From: Mycolicibacterium peregrinum
Lineage (GTDB): Bacteria; Actinomycetota; Actinomycetes; Mycobacteriales; Mycobacteriaceae
Reading direction: 5' to 3'
DNA length: 64,000 nt
Assembly (NCBI RefSeq): GCF_002102345.1
Contig: NZ_LQPP01000038.1
Span: 1-64,000, forward strand
Positions 8,519 through 17,825 of the stretch are shown piece by piece (position 1 is the first letter of the stretch; each line of letters starts with the position of its first letter). Below the pieces are notes generated by a model. The model was not told where the DNA came from, made no database searches, and saw nothing but the letters and a program-made list of their open reading frames with translations. Both the position numbers and the translations under genes were made by a program.

Positions 8519-9235
8519 TCACACCCGCGCGGTCAGTAGCGATGACAGCGGCCGGAACGGCTGCAGCCATGCTCCCTGCTCGGGAAGCGAGTCCAGGCCG
8601 ATCCGTGGCAACGGTTCCCGGAACACACCAGGAATGTCCTCCAGATCGACAAACTCCAAGGTATCCGACGCTAACGCCCAGCTCGCATGTTCGCGAAATC
8701 CGAGCACCTGCACCGGGGTGCCCTCACGGGCTATTTCTTCGAGTGGATGCCGGAAGGCCTGTCCGTCCGCCGAGGCAACCAGAACCGCTGCCAGTCCCTC
8801 GCTGCGACGCAGGGCGATGTGGTCGAGCATGTCGCTGTCGACGTCGCTGTCGTCGTCGACCTTCGGTTTTGCGAAGACGGCGAAACCCACGTTACGCAAC
8901 GCTTCCACCCATGGGCGCACCACATCGGCGCTACCTGGGGCGATGTTGGTGAAGACGGTGGCTTCGGGTTCCAGCGAGACATCTCCGTCATCGCCGCTTT
9001 CGGCGACCAGATCCGAGGTGTACGCGAGTAACCAGCGGCCCAACGCGTCGAAGCGGGGACGGTGCGCCGCCGTCGGGCGGCCACCCAGGATTGCGCCCAG
9101 CCCCATGTCGAGATTCGGTGCATCCCACACCAGCAACACGCGGCGTGGGGGCGTACCGTCCGGCGTGTCGGATCCTGCGCTCGATCCGGCCTCTACCTGC
9201 GTGGTGTCGTCCTGCATGTCTTCGGTCACACTCAT
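8519..9235 (-). CDS. NYN-domain (PIN-like) protein, Rv0207c-like
   Basis: A 238-residue protein with a PIN/NYN nuclease-type fold. The first acidic residue lies in LLVWDAPNLDMGLG (residues about 34-47). Further acidic clusters are DDDSDVDSDMLDHI and ASADGQAF, matching NYN Asp positions. Such domains cleave or bind RNA. The N-terminal 30 residues are acidic and disordered. The ATG overlaps the trmB stop as ATGA, so the pair is probably translationally coupled. The gene ends 78 bp before mmpL3 on the same strand. The orthologue sits in the same place in M. tuberculosis; its role there is not established to my knowledge. Confidence 0.8.
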   Translation of the reverse strand: MSVTEDMQDDTTQVEAGSSAGSDTPDGTPPRRVLLVWDAPNLDMGLGAILGGRPTAAHRPRFDALGRWLLAYTSDLVAESGDDGDVSLEPEATVFTNIAPGSADVVRPWVEALRNVGFAVFAKPKVDDDSDVDSDMLDHIALRRSEGLAAVLVASADGQAFRHPLEEIAREGTPVQVLGFREHASWALASDTLEFVDLEDIPGVFREPLPRIGLDSLPEQGAWLQPFRPLSSLLTARV

Positions 9236-10011
9236 GGCAGTTTCTCCCACACCAGCTCGGTGACGTCGGGACCGGCCAGTGCCTTGCGCTCGTACTTGGT
9301 GACCGGACGCTCGACCGAGACGGGCAGGGCCGCACCCGGCTCGACCCGGCGCAACCGGGGCTCGGCGTCGCCGACCTCGGCGATGTGCTCGGCATATCCC
9401 GCGTGGTCGGTGGCCGCGTGCAGGATTCCGCCGGGACGCAGCCGGTCGGCAATCAGGGCCACCGTGGCCGGCTGCAGCAGGCGGCGCTTGTGGTGGCGGG
9501 CCTTGGGCCACGGATCCGGGAAATACACCCGAACGGCGGTCAGGGTCTCGCTGGTGAACATGTGCTCCAGCACGTCGACGCCGTCTCCCCGAACCAGTCG
9601 GATGTTGGTGACGGGCGCCGACGTCTGGTAGGTGCGGTCGATCGCGCTGAGCAGTTGGGCCAGGCCCTTGCGGTAGACCTCGACCGCGACGACATCGAAA
9701 TCGGGCTCGGCCTGGGCCATGGCCAGCGTGGAGGTGCCGGTGCCGGAGCCGATCTCCAGGATCAGCGGGGCCGAGCGGCCGAACCAGACCTTGGTGTCGA
9801 GGTCGACGACCGGTTGTGAGTCCTCGTCACGGGCCTGGATGCCGAGCTCGGGCCACAGCCGTTCCCAGGTTTGTTGCTGGGCGGGCGACAACGTCGACCG
9901 CCGGGTGCGGAAGCTGGTCACCCGGGGAAAACGGTGCGGCTGGGCAGGCGGCACGTCGGCCGCCTCATCTGCCGACGCCGGCCCACCGACGTCGGACCTG
10001 GACGGGTGCAT
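9232..10011 (-). CDS. trmB: tRNA (guanine-N7-)-methyltransferase TrmB
   Basis: A 259-residue class I SAM methyltransferase that makes m7G46 in tRNA. The SAM-binding motif is LEIGSGTGTST. The TrmB signature YFPDPWPKARHHKRRLL and the C-terminal ATDHAGYAEH are present. The ATG at 10011 gives a length typical of mycobacterial TrmB; the open frame extends 29 codons further upstream but with non-conserved sequence. It overlaps the NYN gene by 4 bp. Confidence 0.93.
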   Translation of the reverse strand: MHPSRSDVGGPASADEAADVPPAQPHRFPRVTSFRTRRSTLSPAQQQTWERLWPELGIQARDEDSQPVVDLDTKVWFGRSAPLILEIGSGTGTSTLAMAQAEPDFDVVAVEVYRKGLAQLLSAIDRTYQTSAPVTNIRLVRGDGVDVLEHMFTSETLTAVRVYFPDPWPKARHHKRRLLQPATVALIADRLRPGGILHAATDHAGYAEHIAEVGDAEPRLRRVEPGAALPVSVERPVTKYERKALAGPDVTELVWEKLP

Positions 10012-10154
10012 CCGTCCATGGTCTCTTATCGGGGGCGGTGTGCCCGCATCGTGGTAGAGATTGATACCCAACAGTTGCCTCCAGCTGCCAGGGCTCAAAC
10101 ATCCGTTCGCGAGTCCGTCCGGGTCATGTCACGATTTTTCGTGAGGCACCGGGG

Positions 10155-11156
10155 TTGCGCCCGCCACCGCGTAGGGAAGGCCGCCAGATTTTCGCAGACG
10201 AGCTCACACGCTTTGCCGACCGTGACGGCGATGCGCGGTTGGCCGAGATCGTTGCGCGGGTGACGGCTCCCCTGACGGTGGGTGTGCGGGGACGTCGCGG
10301 CGTCGGCGTGAGCACGGTGGAGGACGCGCTTGCCGGCGCAGGCCTGGAGATCGCCGAAAGCGGCGACGTCACCGTCGTCGTCACCGCGGAGGTGCTCAAA
10401 CCTGAGGATGAGGCCCTGCTCGCCGAGTTGAACCGGGCGGGCCGTCCCACGCTCGTCGTCCTCAACAAGGCCGATCTGGCCGGGTCCGGGCCCGGCGGTC
10501 CGATCGCCACCGCCCGTCACCGGTCCAGGCGTCTGCAGGAGTTGGCCGGAGTGCCGGTGACGCCGATGATCGCGCTGCTGAGCCGGCCGGTTCTACCGGA
10601 GCCGCTGGTAGAGGCACTCCGACTGCTGGCTGCCGAGCCCGCGGACCTGTCGTCGGTGGACGCCTTCGTCTCTGTTCCCCACCGGGTGGACGGGCCGGTG
10701 CGCGCCGAGCTGCTGAACCGTCTCGACCGGTTCGGGATCGCGCACACCACGCTGGCGCTGAGCCGCGGCGCAACCGCCGAGAGCTTGCCGGAGTTGTTAC
10801 GGCGGCTCAGTGAGGTCGACCGGGTGGTCGCGGCCATCGATACCGCGGCCGCTTCGGTCCGGTACCGGCGGGTGCGGTGGGCGCTGGCAGAGCTGCGCGC
10901 GGTCGGCGGTCCGGCCGTGGGCCGCTTCCTGGCCGCCGACGAGACGGTGATCGCGCTGATGGCCGCGGCCGTGGACGTGGTGCAGGCCGACGGGCTGACG
11001 GTGGACCCCGGCGCCGACCGTGACGCCCACCTGTGCCGGGCCCGGCACTGGCGGCGCTACCGTGACGGTCCGGTGAATGCCCTGCACCGTAGTTGTGGCG
11101 ACGACATTGTGCGAGGGTCACTGAGACTGTTGGGTGCGGCGGGTAAGGAACGATGA
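10155..11156 (+). CDS. GTPase-like protein with degenerate P-loop (Rv0209-like)
   Basis: A 333-residue protein with the outline of a small GTPase domain. The P-loop position reads GVRGRRGVGVS, where Lys of GKS is replaced by Val. A good G4 motif is present (VVLNKADL). The second half is helical and Arg-rich. No function is known to me. The start is uncertain: TTG at 10155 is the only standard start nearby in frame, while the frame stays open upstream (VTIFREAPG). The last bases overlap the next gene as ATGA, so the two form an operon. Order and lengths match Rv0209-Rv0210. Confidence 0.72.
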   Translation: MRPPPRREGRQIFADELTRFADRDGDARLAEIVARVTAPLTVGVRGRRGVGVSTVEDALAGAGLEIAESGDVTVVVTAEVLKPEDEALLAELNRAGRPTLVVLNKADLAGSGPGGPIATARHRSRRLQELAGVPVTPMIALLSRPVLPEPLVEALRLLAAEPADLSSVDAFVSVPHRVDGPVRAELLNRLDRFGIAHTTLALSRGATAESLPELLRRLSEVDRVVAAIDTAAASVRYRRVRWALAELRAVGGPAVGRFLAADETVIALMAAAVDVVQADGLTVDPGADRDAHLCRARHWRRYRDGPVNALHRSCGDDIVRGSLRLLGAAGKER

Positions 11157-12628
11157 CCGACGTGGGTACGGCCCGGGACGAGGCCGTGGCGGATGCGGTG
11201 GCGGCGGCTGACGCCGTGGTGGCGGCGATCGATCCCGGCCTGAACTCGCCGGGGGTGGAGACCCGCGACGCGGTGCTGGTGGCCGGTCCGTGGTTGGCCG
11301 GATCGACCAGCGTGATGGCGGCGTTGCGGGAGCGGATGCCGCAGACCACGTTCGTGGAATCCACCGAACTGGTGGCCGGTGAGGCGCCGGCGGCTGTGGT
11401 CTTCGTGGTTTCGGCGGCCGCTCCGATCACCGAATCCGACTGTGCGCTGATTGATTTGGCGTCGCGTTACACCGACCTGGTGATCGGTGTGGTGTCCAAG
11501 ATCGATGCCTACCGCGACTGGCGCGACGTACGCGACGCCGACGCGGAGATCCTCAGTGGACGCGACGAGCGCTACGAGCGCATGCCGTGGGTGGGGGTTT
11601 CGGCGGCACCCGATCTCGGCGAACCGCAACTCGACGAACTCGTCGACCTGCTGTCCGGCCGTTTGGCCGATCCCGACATGGCCCGCCGGAACAGGTTGCG
11701 CGCCTGGGAAACTCGCCTGGAAGCAGTGATCGGCCGCTACGAGGCCGACGGGTCGGGGGCTGACCGTCAGGCGCGGGTGGATGTGTTGCGGGAGCGTCGC
11801 GCAGAGGTGGCCCGGGCCCGGAGGCTGACCCGCACCGAACGCAGCATCGCGTTGCGCAGTCAGATGCAGCAGGCCCGGGTTCAACTCGGCTACTTCGCCC
11901 GTAATCGCTGCAATTCGGTTCGCACCGAACTGCAGGAGGATGTCGCAGGCATCAGCCGTCGCCGGATCGCGACGTTCGAGGAGTACGCCCGTCAGCGCGC
12001 CGGCGAGGTTGTCGGTGAGGTCGACGAGGGCATCACCGCACACCTACGCGGGGTTGCGACAGAACTTGAGCTGGCCCTGCCCGAGCTGCCGGCTCGGCCG
12101 GAGGTGCCCGACCTGCCGTCACCGCCACTGAAATCCCGCACACCCGAGACCCGACTGATGCTGGTTCTGGGTGCGGGGTTCGGGCTCGGTGTCGCGGTTG
12201 CGGTCAGTCGGCTGCTGGTCGGTGCGGCGCCGCGGCTTGCCGTGGCCGGACTCGTGGTCGGCGCGGTGGTGGGCCTGCTCCTGGCGGTCTGGGTGGTCGG
12301 AACCCGCGCGCTGTTGCACGACCGGGCGGTGCTCGATCGTTGGGTCGGCGAGATCACCACGACGCTACGTTCGGCGGTGGAACAACTCGTCGCGACGCGG
12401 GTGCTCGTTGCGGAATCCGCACTTACCTCCGAGCAGGCGGCCCGGGAGGAAACCGACAGCGCCGCGGCGGCGGAGAAGACCGCCGCGATGGACGCCGAAC
12501 TGCGGGAACATGCCATCGCCACCGCGCGGGCGGCGGCTCAGCGGGACCGCCGGATCCCGCCGCTACAGCGGGCGCTGGACGCGGTTCGGGCCGATTTGTA
12601 CGGCAACAGCGATGCTACTGACGAGTAA
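11153..12628 (+). CDS. Dynamin-like/GTPase-related membrane protein (Rv0210-like)
   Basis: A 491-residue protein paired with the previous gene. The P-loop position reads GPWLAGSTS, again lacking the conserved Lys, and the G4 position reads VVSKIDAY. Long Arg/Glu-rich helices (about residues 195-300) precede two adjacent membrane segments (about 342-382), followed by a coiled-coil tail. The layout of GTPase-like head, helices and membrane hairpin recalls bacterial dynamin-like proteins, but nucleotide binding is doubtful. It is coupled to the upstream gene by a 4-bp overlap. Confidence 0.7.
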   Translation: MTDVGTARDEAVADAVAAADAVVAAIDPGLNSPGVETRDAVLVAGPWLAGSTSVMAALRERMPQTTFVESTELVAGEAPAAVVFVVSAAAPITESDCALIDLASRYTDLVIGVVSKIDAYRDWRDVRDADAEILSGRDERYERMPWVGVSAAPDLGEPQLDELVDLLSGRLADPDMARRNRLRAWETRLEAVIGRYEADGSGADRQARVDVLRERRAEVARARRLTRTERSIALRSQMQQARVQLGYFARNRCNSVRTELQEDVAGISRRRIATFEEYARQRAGEVVGEVDEGITAHLRGVATELELALPELPARPEVPDLPSPPLKSRTPETRLMLVLGAGFGLGVAVAVSRLLVGAAPRLAVAGLVVGAVVGLLLAVWVVGTRALLHDRAVLDRWVGEITTTLRSAVEQLVATRVLVAESALTSEQAAREETDSAAAAEKTAAMDAELREHAIATARAAAQRDRRIPPLQRALDAVRADLYGNSDATDE

Positions 12629-12670
12629 CCAGCTGATAACGTCGATCTGAATCGTTCCTGTGAGTGATCG

Positions 12671-12729
12671 GACATACCACTGGTTCACCGTGGGTATGTC
12701 ACCCGCGTTAACCTCTACCCAAGGGGTAG
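12671..12729. promoter_or_regulatory. Two dyads upstream of pckG
   Basis: The 157-bp gap before pckG holds two inverted repeats: GACATACC (12671-12678) with GGTATGTC (12693-12700), and CTACCC (12715-12720) with GGGTAG (12724-12729). They are placed where repressors or activators of carbon-source control would bind. No factor can be named from the sequence. Confidence 0.5.
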
Positions 12730-12785
12730 CCGTGACCGCGTCGTGACGCGGGGTTGGGTTACACAAACCTACGCAGGAGAATTTG

Positions 12786-14612
12786 ATGACCTCAGCGACC
12801 ATTCCGGGTCTGGACACCGCACCGACGAAACATCAGGGACTGCTGGCCTGGGTTCAGGAGGTCGCAGAGTTGACTCAGCCCGACCGGGTGGTTTTCGCCG
12901 ACGGGTCCGCCGAGGAGTACGACCGTCTGGCCGCTCACCTGGTCGAGGCGGGCACTTTCCAGAAGCTGAACGAGGAGAAGCAGCCGAACTCGTACCTGGC
13001 GCTCTCCGATCCGTCCGACGTCGCCCGCGTCGAATCACGCACCTTCATCTGCTCCGAGCGTGAGATCGATGCCGGCCCCACCAACAACTGGATGGATCCC
13101 ACCGAGATGCGCGGGATCCTGGCCGACCTCTACCGCGGTTCGATGCGCGGTCGCACCATGTACGTGGTGCCGTTCTGCATGGGCCCGATCGACGCCGAGG
13201 ATCCCAAGCTCGGGGTGGAGATCACCGACTCCGAGTACGTCGTGGTCTCGATGCGCACCATGACCCGCATGGGGCAGGCCGCGCTCGACAAGATCGGCGA
13301 CGACGGCTTCTTCGTCAAGGCGCTGCATTCGATCGGTGCACCGCTGGAGCCCGGTCAGAAGGATGTGCCGTGGCCGTGCAACGACACGAAGTACATCACC
13401 CACTTCCCGGAGACCCGCGAGATCATGAGCTTCGGCTCGGGCTACGGCGGTAACGCCCTGCTGGGCAAGAAGTGCTACTCGCTGCGTATCGCCTCGGCGA
13501 TGGCCCACGACGAGGGCTGGCTGGCCGAGCACATGCTGATCGTCAAGCTGATCTCACCGGAGAACAAGGCCTACTTCATCGCCGCGGCGTTCCCGTCGGC
13601 CTGCGGTAAGACCAACCTCGCGATGCTGCAGCCCACCATCCCGGGCTGGCGTGCCGAGACCGTCGGTGACGACATCGCCTGGATGCGGTTCGGCAAGGAC
13701 GGCCGCCTCTACGCCGTCAACCCGGAGTTCGGTTTCTTCGGCGTCGCGCCCGGCACCAACTGGGATTCGAACCCGAACGCGATGAAGACGATCGCCGCGG
13801 GCAACACCGTCTTCACCAACGTGGCCAAGACCGACGACAACGACGTCTGGTGGGAAGGCCTGGAGGGCGAGCCCGACCACCTGATCGACTGGAAGGGTCA
13901 GGACTGGAACCTGCGGGAGGCCGAAACCAAAGCGGCGCACCCGAACTCGCGTTACTGCACCCCGATCTCCCAGTGCCCGACGCTGGCGCCGGAGTGGGAT
14001 GACCCGCAGGGTGTGCCGATCTCGGCGATCCTGTTCGGCGGGCGTCGCAAGACCACGGTGCCGCTGGTGACCCAGGCCCGCGACTGGCAGCACGGCGTGT
14101 TCATCGGTGCCACCCTGGGTTCCGAGCAGACCGCCGCCGCCGAGGGCAAGGTCGGCACCGTCCGCCGCGACCCGATGGCCATGCTGCCGTTCCTCGGCTA
14201 CAACGTCGGCGACTACTTCCAGCACTGGATCAACATCGGCAAGAACGCCGACGAGTCCAAGCTGCCCGCTGTGTTCTTCGTGAACTGGTTCCGCCGGGGC
14301 GACGACGGCCGCTTCCTGTGGCCGGGCTTCGGTGAGAACAGCCGCGTGCTGAAGTGGGCCGTCGAGCGCATCGAGCACAAGGCCGACGGCAAGAGCACCC
14401 CGATCGGCATCGTGCCGACCGCGGCCGATCTGGACCTGTCGGGGCTGGACGTGGATCCCGCCGACGTGGACGAGGCCCTGGCCGTCAACGCCGAGGAGTG
14501 GAAGGCCGAACTCCCGTTGATCGAAGAGTGGTTCGAGTTCGTCGGCGAGAAGCTGCCCACCGGCATCAAGGACGAGTTCGACGCCCTCAAGCACCGCCTG
14601 TCGGAGGCTTAA
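12786..14612 (+). CDS. pckG: Phosphoenolpyruvate carboxykinase (GTP)
   Basis: A 608-residue cytosolic enzyme converting oxaloacetate + GTP to PEP + CO2 + GDP, the first committed step of gluconeogenesis. The GTP-class kinase motif FPSACGKTNLAM (around residue 270, with the active-site Cys), the metal-binding VGDDIAWMRFGKDG and the GTP-site segment PEFGFFGVAPGTNWDSNPNA are all present. The ATG at 12786 has AGGAG 7 bp upstream. The ORF is full length for the family (about 606). It is monocistronic, between a dyad-containing promoter region and a strong hairpin. Confidence 0.97.
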   Translation: MTSATIPGLDTAPTKHQGLLAWVQEVAELTQPDRVVFADGSAEEYDRLAAHLVEAGTFQKLNEEKQPNSYLALSDPSDVARVESRTFICSEREIDAGPTNNWMDPTEMRGILADLYRGSMRGRTMYVVPFCMGPIDAEDPKLGVEITDSEYVVVSMRTMTRMGQAALDKIGDDGFFVKALHSIGAPLEPGQKDVPWPCNDTKYITHFPETREIMSFGSGYGGNALLGKKCYSLRIASAMAHDEGWLAEHMLIVKLISPENKAYFIAAAFPSACGKTNLAMLQPTIPGWRAETVGDDIAWMRFGKDGRLYAVNPEFGFFGVAPGTNWDSNPNAMKTIAAGNTVFTNVAKTDDNDVWWEGLEGEPDHLIDWKGQDWNLREAETKAAHPNSRYCTPISQCPTLAPEWDDPQGVPISAILFGGRRKTTVPLVTQARDWQHGVFIGATLGSEQTAAAEGKVGTVRRDPMAMLPFLGYNVGDYFQHWINIGKNADESKLPAVFFVNWFRRGDDGRFLWPGFGENSRVLKWAVERIEHKADGKSTPIGIVPTAADLDLSGLDVDPADVDEALAVNAEEWKAELPLIEEWFEFVGEKLPTGIKDEFDALKHRLSEA

Positions 14613-14663
14613 CCCCGCGAGCGTGCGTGTCTGCCGCTGGACACGCCGCACCGCGCAAGCATT

Positions 14664-14696
14664 ACGCGCACCCTCGTGAATCACGAGGGTGCGCGT
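14664..14696. terminator. Hairpin between pckG and the MmpL gene
   Basis: A perfect 15-bp inverted repeat (14664-14678 with 14682-14696) around a 3-base loop AAT, followed by TTGCGTT. It lies between convergent genes and can act in both directions. Confidence 0.85.
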
Positions 14697-14716
14697 TTGC
14701 GTTGGGGGCCAAGATG

Positions 14717-17700
14717 TTACGCCCGCGCCGGCCACCACATGCGCTCGCCGAGCAGGCTCATCGCGGCGGGCACCAGGTACGTCCGCACCACGGTGATGTC
14801 GAGCAGCAGGCCGATGCCGACCGTGGACCCGATCTGGACCAGGTTGAGCACCGTACCGCTGGTGAGCGCGAACATCGTGATCGCGAAAACGACTCCGGCG
14901 GTGGTGATCACGCTGCCGGTGCTGCCGAACCCGCGGATGATGCCGCTGATCACGCCGCTGTGGGATTCCTCGCGGATGCGGGCGGCGAACAGCATGCTGT
15001 AGTCGGCGCCGACGGCGACCAGTGCCATGAACGACACCGGGAAGACCGACCAGTCCAGGTTGATCCCGATGAGGTGTTGCCAGATGAGAGTGGACATTCC
15101 GGCCGCCGCGCCGAAAGACAACACGACCGCGGCGATCATCAGCACCGGCGCCACCAGGCTGCGCAGCATCACGATCAGCACCAGCAGCACGGCCGCCACC
15201 GCGACGATCCCGAAAAGTGCGAAATCACGCCAGGTCTGATCGATATGGCGTTGGGACAGCGAGGCCAGGCCGGTCGAATTGATCTGGGCGTGCTCCAGCA
15301 CGGTTCCCGTTGCGGCATTGTTCGCCGCGGCGATGAGGTCCGGTATCGCGCCCATCGCCTCGGCGCCGTACGGGTTGACCGACCAGACCACCATCATGCG
15401 GGCGCTGTGGCCGTCCGGGGAGATGAGCATTCGTTCACCTGCGGTGAACCGTCGGTCGGCGCGGCCCTCCTCGGGCAGGTAGAAACCCCGGCCCGCGCCG
15501 GTACTGGTGTCGGCGGACATCCGATGCAGGAAGTCCGACGCGCGGTTGAGCCCTGCACTGAGTTCGGTGGTCAGCGCCATCATGGTGTCAGTGCCGGACT
15601 TGACCTGGCCCAGCCCGGTGGTGAGTTGGCCCAGACCCGTTGACAGTTCGCTGATTCCGGACATCAGCCGGTTGAGATCTCCGCGGGTCTGCTCGGGCGT
15701 GCGAGTGCCCAGCTGGTCGAGCATGGTCCGCAGGCCTTTGATGCCCGCGCGCAGGTCGGGCAGCGTTTCCAGCGCGGTGGTCACCGGGCGCTCGGGGACC
15801 AGCGGGGCGGCGAGCGTCAATCCGGTGATCGCGAGCTGCGCCTTGCCACCGGTGGCGGCGTTGAGGTCGGCGAATGCCTGCCGTGCGCGCATGCAGTCCG
15901 CCGTGCAGTCAGGACCGGGATCGGATGTCGTGAGTGGGTCGAACACCGCATGTACGGCTGCCGTGGGGACGGCCAATTTGTCTCGGGTGGCGTCGATCTC
16001 GTTCACCGCACCTTCCAGTGCATCGGTGGCGCCGGACATGGTGCGCACAACCGCCGCCACATCGAGCGATCCGTCAGAGACCGTGTCGACCACCCGGTTC
16101 GCGGATTCCAGGGTGCCTAGCAGGTTCCGGGTGAGCGTGACGAGATCGTGGGCGCCCTTGGCAAGTTCGGGCAGTCTCTCGGCGGCGTCGGCAGAGCCGT
16201 CGTGCAGCTGGGTCACCCCTGAGGCCAGGCGTTTGAGCTGCGGTATGGCCTGTTCGACGCGATTGTGGGCGTCCGCCAGACCGGCGCCGACTTGCGCGGT
16301 CTGAGAACCGATGGCCGTTTCGGGCAAGGGTTTTCCCTCAGGCCGCGTGATCGAGCGGACGTAGGCGACCTGGGGAAGGTTGCCGATGGACATGGCGATC
16401 AGGTCCAGCGCGGCCAGGTCATTGGTGTTGCGCATGTCGTGGTCAGCCCGGATGGTGACGAACTCCGGGGCGGCCTCGTTGACGCCCCAATGGCGGTAGA
16501 CGGCCTCGTAGCCGCGCTTGCTGTCGGTGGCGCGCAACTGCATGGCGTTCTCGTCGATGTTCGGTTCGAACGTGAACAGCACTGAGCTGGTGGCGAGCAG
16601 GAACGCCAACGATGCGGCGACGAGGGCCGGGGCCCGGCGGATGATGGCCGCCCCGCGCTTGCGCCAACGTCGTTCGTCGAGCGGCCGGGGTTCGGCATAA
16701 CCGCGCCGGCCCCACAGCGCCATGACCGCAGGGGTCAGCGTCAGACTGACCGCCGCCGCTATTGCGATCGCCAGCGCGATGGGCGGTCCGGCCGTGCGGA
16801 ACATCCCGATCTTGGTGAAAATCATGGCCATTCCGGCACCGGCAATGGTCAGAGCGGAGGCGATGACGATACCCGCGGTATGCGCGCCGGAGCGGGCCAC
16901 CGCGTCGTCGACATCCAGCCCTCGCCGTCGGCCTTCGTGGTAGTTGGCCAGCAGGAAGATGCCGTAGTCCGTGGCCGCGCCCAGCACCATCGCGGTGACC
17001 AGCGCGATGGTGAAGTTGGAGACGGTCATCAATTCGTGCCCGCCCAGCCAGGAGATGACCGGCCGCGCCACGGCCAGTGAGATACCCACGGTGAGAAGGG
17101 GAATCATCGCTGTCAGCAGCGACCGGTAGACGGCGAGCAGTAGCAGCGTGATCAGCACGACCGATACCACGGTGATGATGGCCAGCGAGGTGTCGATGGC
17201 GGAGAACAGATCCGACAGCGTCGGTGCGGCGCCGGTGAAATGTACGTCGAGCCCGGCCGGGCGGGGAAGTTCTTCGACCACGGCACGGACGTTCTCGGTG
17301 GACCGGTGCGCGCGGGTCGAGCCGACGTCGCCGGTGGTGGCCACGATCAGGTGGATGGCCTTCCCGTCGGGGCTCAGGCCTAGGTCCTCCAGCCCGGGGG
17401 TGCCGTAGGTGTCGAGCACGTAGGCGACGTCGTCCTTGTCGGCCACCAGTCGCGATACCAGGTCGCGGTAGTAAGCGGTGTCGGCGGTGCCGAGAACCCG
17501 GTCGCTGGACACCACGATGCTGCCGACGGCGGTGGTGTCGGGGACGTCGAAGTCCCGCGACATCTGCCGCAGGGTTTCGGTGGTCGGACTCTCCGGGGTG
17601 AACGGCGCGGAGTGCTCGGCCACGGTGCGTTCGAGCTGGGGGATGGCCAGATTGAGCACGCCGGCCAGGGCGAGCCACGCCCCCAGGACCACCCACGCAT

Positions 17701-17749
17701 ACTTCGCGCAGACTCGGGCGAGTTTGCCGAAGATCGCCAGATTGTGCAT
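14717..17749 (-). CDS. MmpL-family RND transporter
   Basis: A 1010-residue transporter of the MMPL/RND superfamily with two transmembrane halves. The characteristic Asp-Tyr pairs are in ATDYGIFLL and GADYSMLFA. A long periplasmic domain in the second half (about residues 475-790) is predicted to be coiled and contains CTADCM, a possible disulfide, as in large MmpL proteins. MmpLs export lipids or siderophores; this substrate is unknown. The ATG at 17749 (MHNLAIF) is preferred; a TTG six codons upstream is also possible. It is divergent from a TetR gene and shares a 76-bp region with two palindromes, so it is probably repressed by that TetR. Confidence 0.88.
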   Translation of the reverse strand: MHNLAIFGKLARVCAKYAWVVLGAWLALAGVLNLAIPQLERTVAEHSAPFTPESPTTETLRQMSRDFDVPDTTAVGSIVVSSDRVLGTADTAYYRDLVSRLVADKDDVAYVLDTYGTPGLEDLGLSPDGKAIHLIVATTGDVGSTRAHRSTENVRAVVEELPRPAGLDVHFTGAAPTLSDLFSAIDTSLAIITVVSVVLITLLLLAVYRSLLTAMIPLLTVGISLAVARPVISWLGGHELMTVSNFTIALVTAMVLGAATDYGIFLLANYHEGRRRGLDVDDAVARSGAHTAGIVIASALTIAGAGMAMIFTKIGMFRTAGPPIALAIAIAAAVSLTLTPAVMALWGRRGYAEPRPLDERRWRKRGAAIIRRAPALVAASLAFLLATSSVLFTFEPNIDENAMQLRATDSKRGYEAVYRHWGVNEAAPEFVTIRADHDMRNTNDLAALDLIAMSIGNLPQVAYVRSITRPEGKPLPETAIGSQTAQVGAGLADAHNRVEQAIPQLKRLASGVTQLHDGSADAAERLPELAKGAHDLVTLTRNLLGTLESANRVVDTVSDGSLDVAAVVRTMSGATDALEGAVNEIDATRDKLAVPTAAVHAVFDPLTTSDPGPDCTADCMRARQAFADLNAATGGKAQLAITGLTLAAPLVPERPVTTALETLPDLRAGIKGLRTMLDQLGTRTPEQTRGDLNRLMSGISELSTGLGQLTTGLGQVKSGTDTMMALTTELSAGLNRASDFLHRMSADTSTGAGRGFYLPEEGRADRRFTAGERMLISPDGHSARMMVVWSVNPYGAEAMGAIPDLIAAANNAATGTVLEHAQINSTGLASLSQRHIDQTWRDFALFGIVAVAAVLLVLIVMLRSLVAPVLMIAAVVLSFGAAAGMSTLIWQHLIGINLDWSVFPVSFMALVAVGADYSMLFAARIREESHSGVISGIIRGFGSTGSVITTAGVVFAITMFALTSGTVLNLVQIGSTVGIGLLLDITVVRTYLVPAAMSLLGERMWWPARA

Positions 17750-17759
17750 TTCGGCATCG

Positions 17760-17808
17760 TAGACCAATCGGTCTATGTGCGGTCAACTAGGATGGACCGA
17801 CTGGTCTA
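17760..17808. promoter_or_regulatory. Paired TetR-type operators between mmpL and tetR
   Basis: Two related 16-bp dyads lie 33 bp apart centre to centre: TAGACCAATCGGTCTA at 17760-17775 and TGGACCGACTGGTCTA at 17793-17808. They share the layout GACC-N4-GGTCTA. Spacing of about three helical turns between divergent start codons is typical for a TetR dimer pair controlling both genes. Confidence 0.7.
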
Positions 17809-17825
17809 TTTGATGATGGAGAGAG

